NCBI GenBank assembly: GCA_008508345.1
Contig: QNGE01000848.1
Span: 153,020-217,019, forward strand
Direction: 5' to 3'
DNA: 64,000 nucleotides
Source: Paragonimus westermani
Taxonomy: Eukaryota > Platyhelminthes > Trematoda > Plagiorchiida > Troglotrematidae
Position 1 is the stretch's first letter, and each line of letters begins with the position of its first letter. The position numbers were made by a program, and so were the translations under genes. The notes beneath the pieces are model-generated. The model had not been told where the DNA came from and ran no database searches. It was given only the letters and a program-made list of their open reading frames with translations. This document shows, piece after piece, positions 48,601 to 60,600 of this stretch.

Positions 48601-51600
48601 GAAATACACACCAACCTACCCATAACGTAGGTCTCATGGTAAGTTACGATAGACTATTTTTTACTAGCAATTCCGATTGGTATACTCACAAAGACACTTG
48701 TCTACTATCCCGGCTACATATATATTCAATGATATAAACCGAATTTTAAAGCCGATTCATAACTTTGAATACTATTGGGATCGGTTTCTCGAAAGTGACC
48801 TGAATCGAAGATCAATTCCCCAGATTGGAATTTATCCGGAATAAATTAACGTGAGACGGAATATTCCGGTATGAATCAGAATCCAGTAAGATATGCTTTA
48901 ACGCGCATATCACTTCGGTAATTCAACGCAACGTGCTCGCAGTAATTAAATCCTGAACAAGTCGGATTTAGATTATTCTACATTAAATTTACAGCACTTA
49001 AATATCTCGTCACCAGATAGCAGAACACGTCATCGTTTTTTGCGTACATTCTAGTGACGGCGCACATTTTACGGAGGCTACTGGCTGTCCACTGCAAACC
49101 TAGGAAACGTTGACATCATGGGTTTCGTTTGAAGAGTGAGTGGTGATTGGTACTGCATACTACGTGCGGGATCATGAGTAGAAGTGCAACGCACATTCAG
49201 AAACTTAGAGATAAACAATCTAGTCAGGCGTATTCATATTGGATGGTTAGATCTGAGTGGCACAACGTGAACACAACCAGTCCAACTATTTCTACATCAA
49301 CAGACTTTAGTTAAACCTTACACATACCTGTCCAGCGCAATTATTTCGCCGTTGGCAACGCTGCGTAGAATTTTTGATTTCGGCTCGTCTGTGTAGCCCT
49401 GTAAATAAAATAAGTGAATAATTGTTTAACAAAAATACAATATTTTAGTCAGGTGACCCAGAAAAAATCATTTGAAAACCACGGCTGTGCCTCTGTCTCA
49501 ATTGTAGCACGGTGGTTCGTTTCTTAGGAAGTTAGCCAACATGAGTGACGAGTGAGGAAGATTTTTTTAATTATGCTGATTTTTTCCCCTTCAGTAGACT
49601 AACTCCAACGTTACCGATTTCCTGTGCATGGTGGCAAATCATTTATACATTTAAAAATAAGGACTGTCGGTACGAAAGCACATCCGTACAACTAACTAAG
49701 ACTGACTCCTCAACGGAAGCGGAAAGGTACTCGCTAATACGAAAGGCAACCAGCACCCTTCACAAAAACTGGGAGTTGCTCTTCAGGTTCGAACCGATAA
49801 AATTGTCTTCATTGAGTTTTCGGAAGAGCTTTACATTATAGGTCTGACGTATATGAGTCTAACAAGGACGATGTTTCTATACCGGTGCACATCACCTATG
49901 AATGTGAAACATGGAACACACAACTGACATAATTTCTTCCAACCTGTTTTGCCGTAGGGCCGCAGTTTATGGTAAGCGGGGCAAAATTCGAGTCGCCACC
50001 TTCGAAGTTCAAAGTACTAATTCAAAACTGTAGTGTTCCCAACCAGGCCACCTTTTTAACCGGTAATCCCCTTGAAATGGTAGTCTGTTTAATGCACTTG
50101 GATTTTACTACAACGTCAGCTTGTAATGTCGTTGAGGGGATCTAACTGACAGTAGCGAGGACACTCGTCTTTGCCAATGTGCACTGTTTTGTCGAAAGTA
50201 CGTCTGGTTACCGCCAAGACAATGGGTGTATAATACCGTGGTGCGATCCGCCTTGCTCTACAGCTGGGAGACGTCTCCTGTTTATGGCGAAGATATGGAT
50301 AGACCTGCAGTATTTGCTACTGTTGTTTCCATCAATCAACGCAAATCAAGCGGAACGATCGCGCGAGCCCGGAATGTGCGATCGTTTGGTCAGATCGTCC
50401 AAAAGCGTTACTGACACATCCAAAATACAAGCTTACCAACCATCGCAATTGTCGCTAATCACCGAAATTACGAAAAGCCAGACACATTTAACTGGCGTTC
50501 ACAAACACGCCTCTGAGGTCAGGTAAGTATCTGTGATCTGTCAGGGCCGCTTCGTAATATTTATTCATGAAACTTAGCATTATTTTTGCGCCGAACGACT
50601 GCCCGAGCCACACCGCCATCTGATCAAAGTGCTGGCTGTGTACGAAGGAATTCTGTGTTTGTTTCTAGGGACTTATTTCTCGTATGTACTGATTTAATTG
50701 CTGCTATAGAATTAGTTACGTGGGCCGCACAATCAGAAGCTTGTCTGAGACTATCCTCGAGCACCGTCAAGCCTGGATCAGTAGCAGAATAACCTAAATA
50801 TTTATTCGCGCAAGCTTGACGCACCTTTTTGACTTGCGTCATACCACCATACCGACCTTTTATTTTCGTGCGTATTACCGAGTCAAGAGCAATCAGTCGA
50901 AAGTCTTCGGGTGCCGAATTTTGGCCACAACTGAAGGGATTGGAATTCGATTGAATAACCCACCCTTCCCTGTGCACAGAAGCGCTCTGTTCCCGGTCAT
51001 GGTCAAAACCATAGTCAATCAAACTGTCTACGTACCGTTTGGGTCATCATTGTGACCCAGTTGTGCCAAAACGTTGTCCTCGTGTGTACCTGAGTTGGTC
51101 GACCTCATTTTAACTTCCTACATTTGTTCACCTTGCCCGGACACCAATGTTTGGGGTAAACGTTGTGTATTTGTTCTGACGATGAATAATCAAAAACAGC
51201 CTGTTCAGTGGACGGCGTTGCTGAGGTCAGGAGTTCATGTACTACTGCATCAAAGTTCACACATTCGTCAATGGTACAGGCATATAACAACATTACATAT
51301 TGATTTACGGTTAAACAGGTAGTGCGAGATTTGTGATTTGCCCAAACAAAAAGAGTAGGCGAACACATTCAGCTCCTGACGCTGAGTCAGTGGACGGCCT
51401 AACTATTGGAATCATTAGGGTCGAATAAAGGTGTACTCGATCCACCCTTCGCTGTTAGTTCGCTCTCGTTTGTTGTATGTTTGGGTAGGCTTTTTGCAGT
51501 GTTGACAGTCTACGGGTGAACAGTTCTGACGCTCATCCTTCTCCATCTTTTACCTGCTCGCAATCTTATTGATACTAAATTTCTGAAGTTGAAGGTACCT

Positions 51601-54600
51601 ACCGATTTCTCCTTTCATTCGGTGATGGGTTCAAGAGTATTCTCACTATTTTTCAGTCAGCAAACTTCTCACCAGTCCTAATTGTGCTACCACATTTTGA
51701 GAACACAATGGACCAATCAGCGGTTTTGGGGAGATTTTACGTTGCTTGGTTAATGCCCATTCTTTTGAACACGTCCCCGTAAGTTGGACTTAGGTTCATA
51801 TCAAACTCAATGCGAAGCGTTCTTCACCAGGGTGGGTGACCACCGGAATTTAACTCATCAAATGCAGTTGTCTTGACGACAGTCAAAGGATTATTAAGAG
51901 TTATGCAGTACTGGGGAAATGCACAATTGAGGCGGTATCAGCCCCTTGAAACTGACCGTATTTTTAGTCGTTCGTGTAGAGGTTATTTGTCGCTCCTATT
52001 ATCGCTTTCCCGTCAGACACATCCGAAAACTTCGTGCATGTGGCCTACACAATTAAAGAAAATCATAACATCTGCAACATGTTTTTCTGTTTCGTAGTAA
52101 AGGACAGCTGAGAAAGTTTTCGTAGAACTGGGTCCGTACGGGATACTTAAGAAGAGAAATTGGATTCAGAAGACTAAAACTCGTAAGTTTGCTCACGCGA
52201 ACGTTTTGACTTCGTCTGGGTGATCAATATAAATCACACCGAATAAAGCTCTGTCAGAAGAATGATGTGATGGTTGGGGTGTATCGTGTCAGATGGGACA
52301 CGTCACTTAGAAGGCAAACTATTAGAAGACTGTGGGTTCCTGCTCCGATTAAAGGAAATATTAATTCGTTGGCTGGAAAGTTGATCGACTTAGCTAATAT
52401 TATTTGACGTGAGGGATGAAAACAGTCTGAACAAAATGTTCCAGAAGGATTGGTTGGATTCAGATCTCGATACTAACATCTTTCGAATTACTGAGTTCGC
52501 GTTCTTTCAAGCGGAACACCAATTATAGTATCGGGTTCACTGTTGGAGGTGTTATCACTCAAACTACACATTTGTGATGTCATTCATTAATTATTTTACC
52601 TGAGTGTACTACATTCCACATACTGTCATATTGCCAGATGCAGATCCAAGGGAATAGCATTACACGTCAATATTCTTCTATCTATCCGTTGTACGCTTCA
52701 GAGTTAGAATTGTCTCGCTCCCTCTGTGTGCTCTTTCAGACCGGCTTAACCGTACTGACACCAACTTTCTTACGACTCTTGTTCTGGAAAATGTTATTAT
52801 TCTCCCTGACAGAATGTAAACCCACCTAAAACTTACTTTTGTGGATCACCTAAAAGTTTTTGTTTCAGAAGACCCAGCCCATAAAGTTGTAATACTTCCT
52901 CCTATTGCTAATGGTAAAACGTGTCAGCGCCACTCGAATGGTTAGGGTGATTTCGAAATAAAGTAACTTCCATGTGCTGTTAAGAAATCTGCCAAACAAT
53001 GAGATTTGATTTGCCCGCTGCTATCAATGAACTAATCGGTTCAATCTTTGTTATTTTCGCCCATAACCTCTGAAGAACACTTTTGGCACGTGCCGATAGT
53101 TTTCCTTTCTCTAACTATCAAAAGTGCATCGTGTGAAAGAACGTACTTGTTAGGCAAAAGGTTATGCGGTGGCGAAATTCCTTTCGTTCACAGTCGAAAG
53201 CGGATTACATAGTCCTGCTTCTGTGTATACTCACACATTGCTGCATAAAAAACTTGTCACACAAAAACTGAACCGCTTATGTGGTACCAGCTGCCATTGT
53301 TACATAATGAAGAGCTGAACTGCAATCATAAATTCAACTGATCGTTTCTTTCAGTTGAATACACACTTGTACATATAGAGAAGTGACACTACTGAAGGCC
53401 AGAAGAACAGGACAGCCAGGTGGACTGTTCACAAGTATTCTTTAACAATGTGCGGGAACATTGGCAGAGCCATTCGCAGATACGTTCACAGACAGTTACA
53501 GATAGCAAAAACATTGCTGTTTTCGGTGATTCTCTTGTTCACTACACGTTTTTCCTAAAGTCTAAACCGGATATTTTCACGCAACATTGCTGAGTGTTAG
53601 TTGTTAGCATCACAACAATAACAATTAACAAGCAACGAGGAGTTTGATGGTCTAGATGAAATTAAATTATCAAAACTCAGCGCTTCAGTTGTGTTGGAAC
53701 GAGTGTCAGTAGGTTGTGAACCAGTGTCAGAAATAGCATATCAAACGCGGCAAGTGCTTCACTAGCCGAGCTATAAAACCACGCCGGCAAAACGAAAATT
53801 TCACTTCTGTACTTTACTGAACACTCGTCCCACTGTCTCATATCGCACAGGAGCATATCATGTAATTTAATCCACCTGAGAAGTCTAATGGCGCAGAATA
53901 ACTATGCGGATTCACGTTGTTTTACTTACTGCCAATCTCGGCCCACTCAATGATAGGTTTTTCTCCAGGATAGTAAATGCACTCCGTTTTCGTCAAGTAA
54001 ATTGCAAAAATGTTTTGTGTTCAATTAACGGGAGGGGGGTACTGTTAATTCTGACTGTGTAGCAATGTTGTTAGTCGTATCTTGTTTTCAATCGTTCTCA
54101 GTTTACTCGTTTAGTTTGTTAAGCAACACCGACACCTTTCACAAATTCCCATATTCTATATGGTCCAATACCTGTCTATTCATGTGATTCCTTTGCTTAT
54201 CTCCATTTCGATGAAATATGCAAGGAATGTCGTTTATGACGCTCAACTTCTTGCAGGATGGTCTTATCGAATTGGCTCGTGCGCGATATGAACGATGCAC
54301 ATATATCAGTATTCGATGCGCCCAAATATACTCTGATTTCATTTTTCATCCATGTAAGAACCCATTAGTAGGAACTCGTTGAGAGCAAACTTTTTTCTTA
54401 GCTCTCAGTAGTTACCTGTAAATTTGAGCCACACTCTGACGGGACGTCGTCGTGGTTACAATGTTTATACTAAAGTGGAATGCATCGCTTTTTGTCTTAC
54501 GTCTAAAGTCATCTCCATCTCTGTGTAATCTTGTCTTTCTTCTTGTGAATGTATCCGTACTCCGCCCTGTCTGCCTATATCATCCTCCAGTCATTTTACT

Positions 54601-57600
54601 AGGTCTTCTGACGAAAAACAACTCATTTCTAGATCACTGAGATACCTGCTTAAATGTACCAGTACTCCTTGTCAGAATCTCGTAACAGTCTCGGTGGTTT
54701 AACATTTCCGGGCATGTTGAAGCTACTTCACTTCGATGGTTCCAAATATATATTCCCATCCCGAAGTATATACCCGACAGCTTGTCCGTTCGCCAATACT
54801 TACTAATTCCGGCAATTCTACAAAACTGACTGTGGAACTGATTTACCAACCTTTGCGTACAGTAAAAATATGACCGTGAATGCCAAATATTCCTCCGCCC
54901 ACCCCGAATTTGCACATAGTAATTTACTGGTTCTCAGTGAAGCAAAAATCCGAGAAAATTGTGCAGAAGCGGAACCCAAACAGAGGCTATTATACGTACT
55001 ATAAACGTAATTCAGCATACCACTACGAAATAACGGTACAAAGAGCTGGAGTGTGTGTTCACTCAAGTGCACTGATCATGGTGGTCAAGCTTGAATGTGC
55101 GCGTACAGCTTAATCTTGACTGTGCCTGCTGATGATACCATCCAAACGGGCTGTGGTAGGCTGCTCCTGACTAAATGCATTTAGTAGTGGACAATGCTAA
55201 ATGCACTCTGTATAGCTTATTTGATGTTGTAGCTATAGCGGACCAAAACCGTAATGATTATTTGGGCATGACAAACACAATTAACAACCGTTTACATCAC
55301 TAATGGAGAATCCGACAGGGCAGGGCCAAGCGTCATCTCGTATGCTGGTAGCACGCTGAGAACCATAGCACTTCACGCTGCTGGTCCAAATGAGATATTG
55401 TAGCGTGTAATGATGTGCTTTGTACACATATTGTACCTACTAAATGTGATCAGTACTGTTCACAGGATACGGATGACAGGTCTAACCACTTAGCGCGAAG
55501 TGAACGGTTAAAAGTTAGTCAAACAGTGTGAAACCGCCTCACTGAGACGAACCAAACAGACTAGCTAACAACCGAAGTTTCGAAATACCTACCGAAGTCG
55601 TCGAAGCAAGTTGGGAGAGAAAATCGTTTCCAGGCCTCATTTATAGGTGCCTATTTCCCACCAGGACGACGAAGATGCATCATTGTACTTGTGGTACCAG
55701 CCCATTTGTGGAAAACTCCCACAATGTCCTACCGGTTTTTTAACTCTCTATCAGAGTACCTATTATAGTTGAAATGATCGGCAATTCATGCAAATAAACA
55801 GGCAGGTAGGATTTGTCCGGTTTTTTTTAAGGATTGGCCAGAAATGCTCGAACACTAGGGCTGCTGGAAAGGTTCCGTGAACATGACATCTGAACCCATT
55901 GAAATCTTCATAAGAGCAGAAAGAAGACATATATTGCGATATGTTAACATTTCATTCACTCTCATCAGTCGCAAACGTAAAGCATACCAGTTATATACAA
56001 CAAATATTTAACGACACACAGGGACTAGACACACATACAAATACACCGGTTATTATGTAATCATGACCATGACAACCCGACCGCTTGTTTCAACCACGTC
56101 TGTGCACATAACGTCGATTGGTAAGTTCGAATGAGAATCGCTTCGCAGAAAGCTAGTAACTTCGGATTTCGATTGCACAACATTGAAATCTGCAAATTTA
56201 GTCGTGGAATTCTTCTAAATTTCCTCTCACTAGATTCCTACAATTTCTGATTCGTTACAGCGTCTATACTCAACCAAATCCTGGTGATAATTAGGGGCAC
56301 TGATAGTGATATGAGAGAGGTACATAATATGTCCAACTAGAATTGGTAACGTGGATAACGAAGTGATGGTTTGGGATCACTTTCAGAATATATATAAACT
56401 CATATATGTATACATTACACGCGTATGTATGTCTTGTTGTAGGAAAACCGAACGATCTATAAAAGTGAATATCATTTGTTCGTCCAGTTATTGCTTTCAC
56501 AATGTGTTTGATCAACTGGATAAGTGCAAATCCGGACAAATTAACATATCAACTGCCAATTTTAGGTTCATCTAGGGAAATAACCACAGGTGAACAGCAA
56601 AATGTATAGCAAATAGCATTTTGGATGGTACGTTGGCAGAAGACCCTGGCTGTGGACCAAAGGTGAGCAACAGCTAGAAAGCTATCCTAGTAAGAAATGA
56701 AACAAACACAGGTTAGATGATCGAACTCACTGAACCCCAGTGCAGTGTTCTGGCCAGGTCATTCCCCGTGCCCAGCGGAAGTACAGCCACGGGTGGTGGT
56801 GGAGAGAGTTCGAGTTCGTCGATAGTGGAGAAAACCCAACCGACTGTACCGTCCCCGCCGCAGACAAGTACACGCAAGTTAGGGACACGGTTGAACAATT
56901 CGAGTCTGAAGGCATGTAGATAAACATCGGCGTTTGCATGCTAAAGATCAGTTTAGTGGTAAAACAGCGAACTGTCATCTGTTCATTCTGTTATTTAACT
57001 TTTCGACTGATTGCTGATTTTTTCCATTAACCTCAGCGACGACTTGCTTACATCAGAGTTGTTATGTTATCAGTGAATAACCTCTATCAGAATATTTTGT
57101 GACAAACTCGTTAAATCTCGTTTTGATATCTTGTCGATTACGCTGTTTCCTGTGAGCATATTGTGCAGCAGGATTCATCGAACTGTTGAGAAAATAAACT
57201 GATGCCACTTGAACCGGCACTACAACCCACGTCAATGAGTTTAAATCTGTCAATGTTCACATATGTTGGGCTGAAGCCGCAGTGAACTACGGTGATTTTC
57301 ATAAAACTACATTATGAGGTTTATTGGCTTGAAAGTCCACATACTATGCTGGATGCGGGTGTTGTTATGCAGTAAAACTGGAGCATTTCTCAAGAAACAG
57401 TAGCGTCACATTGAGGAACACAACCTGAACTTAATTTACTGTTAGATTTTGCGAGTGCAAAAAAATGAACAGTGGTTTGGATCACTTGTGTAATAAGTAT
57501 GGACTGGAGTCGTTGCTTGAGTGTGGACTGTTCAGCCAATGAGAAGTACGCAAGGCTGTTGAAGACACCACCAAAGTCAGTGGATGCCAGTCAATCAAAT

Positions 57601-60600
57601 AGAGTGATTAGCTGTCACACCAAATTTGTCTGTAGAACAGAGTAATTGAGACAATTTGTTTGAATGCATGTCGGATTCAGATAACGGAACTAACCAACCG
57701 TAGCAAAACCTACTAATTGTCCAACAGAGACCGCTATTTTGATACGGTTGTTTCCTTAAAGATGGATATTGGTTTTCTAATAATTTGAGATTGATAAGTA
57801 TCTCTTAAGTCTTTGTTGCCCTGATGTTTTCGACACAGCACTCAGTTCTGTAATCCGTCGTTTAGGCAGAGTGCAATGTGTTCACTCGAGCCTAGTACAC
57901 TTTTGAATACATGCATACAAGCACAAGGCTTCAATCATTTTGTCGTACCTACTGTCTTGCTCATGACGACGGGTTACGTGACCATCGCCTTGTATACGGT
58001 CACTGTTTCTCAACCAAACCGATTCAAGACACTTCAGTCTATCTCAGCACTTTAGCGGACCGTATTGAGAAAATCTGACGTTAATTTTGTACGCGAAAGA
58101 TGGACTATTCAGTCCGGATCCAACTTTGAGAAGAGGAATCAAATGGTATGTATATGGACATGCTACGGTGAAAGGTACAGATATGTCAGGAGTAACACCA
58201 CCACAAATGATGCGGTTGGTTCAGCTCACAGTGGATCCGCCAGAAGAAGTAAGTTGGACACTATCTGATTTTCTCCTCACTGCTTTATACTACAGGGGTT
58301 TGCTGCGAGTGTAGTCGGTGTGAATGACCAAAGATATTGTCCTACAATACGGGCTCAGTTTTATACGGATGTTGAAGTAGAGTGCATTCTGGCTTGTTAG
58401 ATCACCCGGTCTTAATCTTTTGGATTAACTTTTCGGTCACCTAGAACGTGCGATTCTCGGTGCCACACTACACACATCTACGCATCTGAAACTCGGGCTT
58501 TTAAAGAGGTGTCAGTAAGTGTGACCGAGTTACATCGCATAGATTTTTGAGGACACGCAAAGAAGAACCAGTGCAACAGGCTTATTGCAGTAAGGCTTGA
58601 TCTTTTTGTCCACATTCGAGAGAAGAAGCAGTAACTTCTTCAGGTCGCCTGTATTTGTACAATTTCAGACAACCACACATAATGCTTAAGATATGAGGTC
58701 CCCTCAAACAAACCCGTGAAGAAAATGTAATCGAAGGACATCTGGTATTCTACAAACGTCACCTAAAAAATTATAGCGTTGAACCAAATGGGTGCTCATA
58801 AATGTGTAGTGGGTCTGGTTCTACAACCGTATATCGTAACAATCAATTTGCAGTCTGTAGGCGGTTCTGACTGTTTCTGTATGTGTACATACCTGATCGT
58901 CACCAGCTCAGCGTTGCAAACTATGCCGTTTAATTCTGTCAACCACACACATCGGAAAATCATGCTTAGGGTTGACATTTCGGTTAGAACATACGGTTCC
59001 GCTTATGTTTGAACAAAAGACGAATTTAGTCAGAAAGCAAAATTGTCGTGACATTTGTTCCTTAGTCTTTTAAAACCTGAAGAAAATGTCTTAGTGGCAC
59101 AGTTTCGTGCCATTAAAGTTCACATTTTGAAATATGCTCTATGCTGACAAATTTGGAATCGTAATAAACTGGTGTTGATTTATAGAAGCGACGGTTGCCA
59201 CATTTCTGTTACATGACAATTGAGGGTTTGTCTAACGCTCAATTTTCTACTTCCATAATCAGAACTAGCGTAAACTTGTCATGAGACAGACTGTTTGCAT
59301 CCAGTCAGTATGGTGAATCTAAAGTTTAGTAATATATATATGCATGTACCGATAACTCTTGTTTTTAACTCGTTGTGGCTTAACCGAGAATTTACCTAAT
59401 ACATATGTTTACTGTGATATGATCTACGAAGCAACCATGATGTGCACAATGGACATCGCATCGCTTTTGAAATCACAACAGCTAAATTGGACGAAGTGGC
59501 CGAATAAGCAATCGACGTTTTTGTTTATTCCAGGAGATTGCCTTGCTCAGTAATGATCATAGACTCATAGATAATTACTTTGAGTTCAAAATTCAAAATC
59601 GCAATCACCAACAGGAAAAGTAACCTTATTTGTATTAACTTGTATTTCTTTTGTTTCCTTATGCCATTTTTAGAACGCGATCGCAATAGCCAAACTGTCC
59701 AAACGGAACATTTCAAGAACATCCGTTGTTGGATTTTTGTTTACCAAATCCAGCATACCTCCATTATTCGGCGCGAGATTAAAAATTAGAATGAGTTTAT
59801 GTTGTCAGCATCTGGAAATAGAAGTTCAATCGAAATGTGGGCATTGCAGTCTTAACCGTTCTGAACTAGGAACCTGCGGAGGAATGTACTTATTTAGTAG
59901 TTAAAATTTCCTCAATCCAACAAGGTGTCTACAAGAGGAAAACCTAACTTTTCTCAGGCTTTCCTGATGCTGTGATGATGGGAGAACATTTTTATTGTGG
60001 GTTTCACAAATATGAGAAAAAGGTGATTGTATAAACTTAAGTGAGAAAATTGCAATCACTCACTTCAATCAGCATCTAAACATTGATATATACTGTGGCA
60101 GCTCTAAGAAAGATATGCATAGCTGATGAACTGTGAGAATGGGTTGGTAGGATGGCCTAGAACTTTGTGCCGCTGATCGTTTATCACTTGGTTATCACTT
60201 GCTTTTCTTACGCTAATTCGGTCCAAAGTAGAAATCAAAAGAAAGGAATATAATGAAGAACCAGTTGAGATCAATGCGTAGGTGAAATTAAGTTTCCTCT
60301 CAGAAAGTCCAAATGCACTGAAAAATGATTCAACCTCAGTAACGTTTTCCCGAGCTAAGAACCCGTCTGCTGGATCGGTTTCAGATGTTTTAGTGGGTGC
60401 AATATCTGTTTAATGCGAGGTGCATTGTAGGACTGATCAGAGTATGAAACATTATAAGGGGTGGTTTCTCAGTCTTTTTGAGGGATTTAATATCATTCGT
60501 ACTGGTTCAAGTGTGTTAATATGATCGGTGTACGAGAGTAAAGTATACCTTACCACGGTCCCCAAATTTTGCGTGATTACGAAGACGCCTGGTTTGATAT

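Larger units (their letters stand above)
42691..49327 (-). other. DGK intron between exons 3 and 4
   Basis: About 6.6 kb, donor GTATGT and acceptor CTGCAG. It carries SINE copies near 44.64-44.85, 45.45-45.60, 47.64-47.84 and 48.12-48.24 kb and the associated second module near 47.92-48.02 kb. The stretches 42.7-44.6 and 45.7-47.6 kb show nothing recognisable. Confidence 0.85.
49399..56730 (-). other. DGK intron between exons 2 and 3
   Basis: About 7.3 kb, donor GTGAGT and acceptor TTTACAG. It holds the non-LTR relic near 50.2-50.4 kb and an unexplained open stretch at 50.6-51.4 kb (see findings). The rest, 51.4-56.7 kb, shows no feature I can name. Confidence 0.85.
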
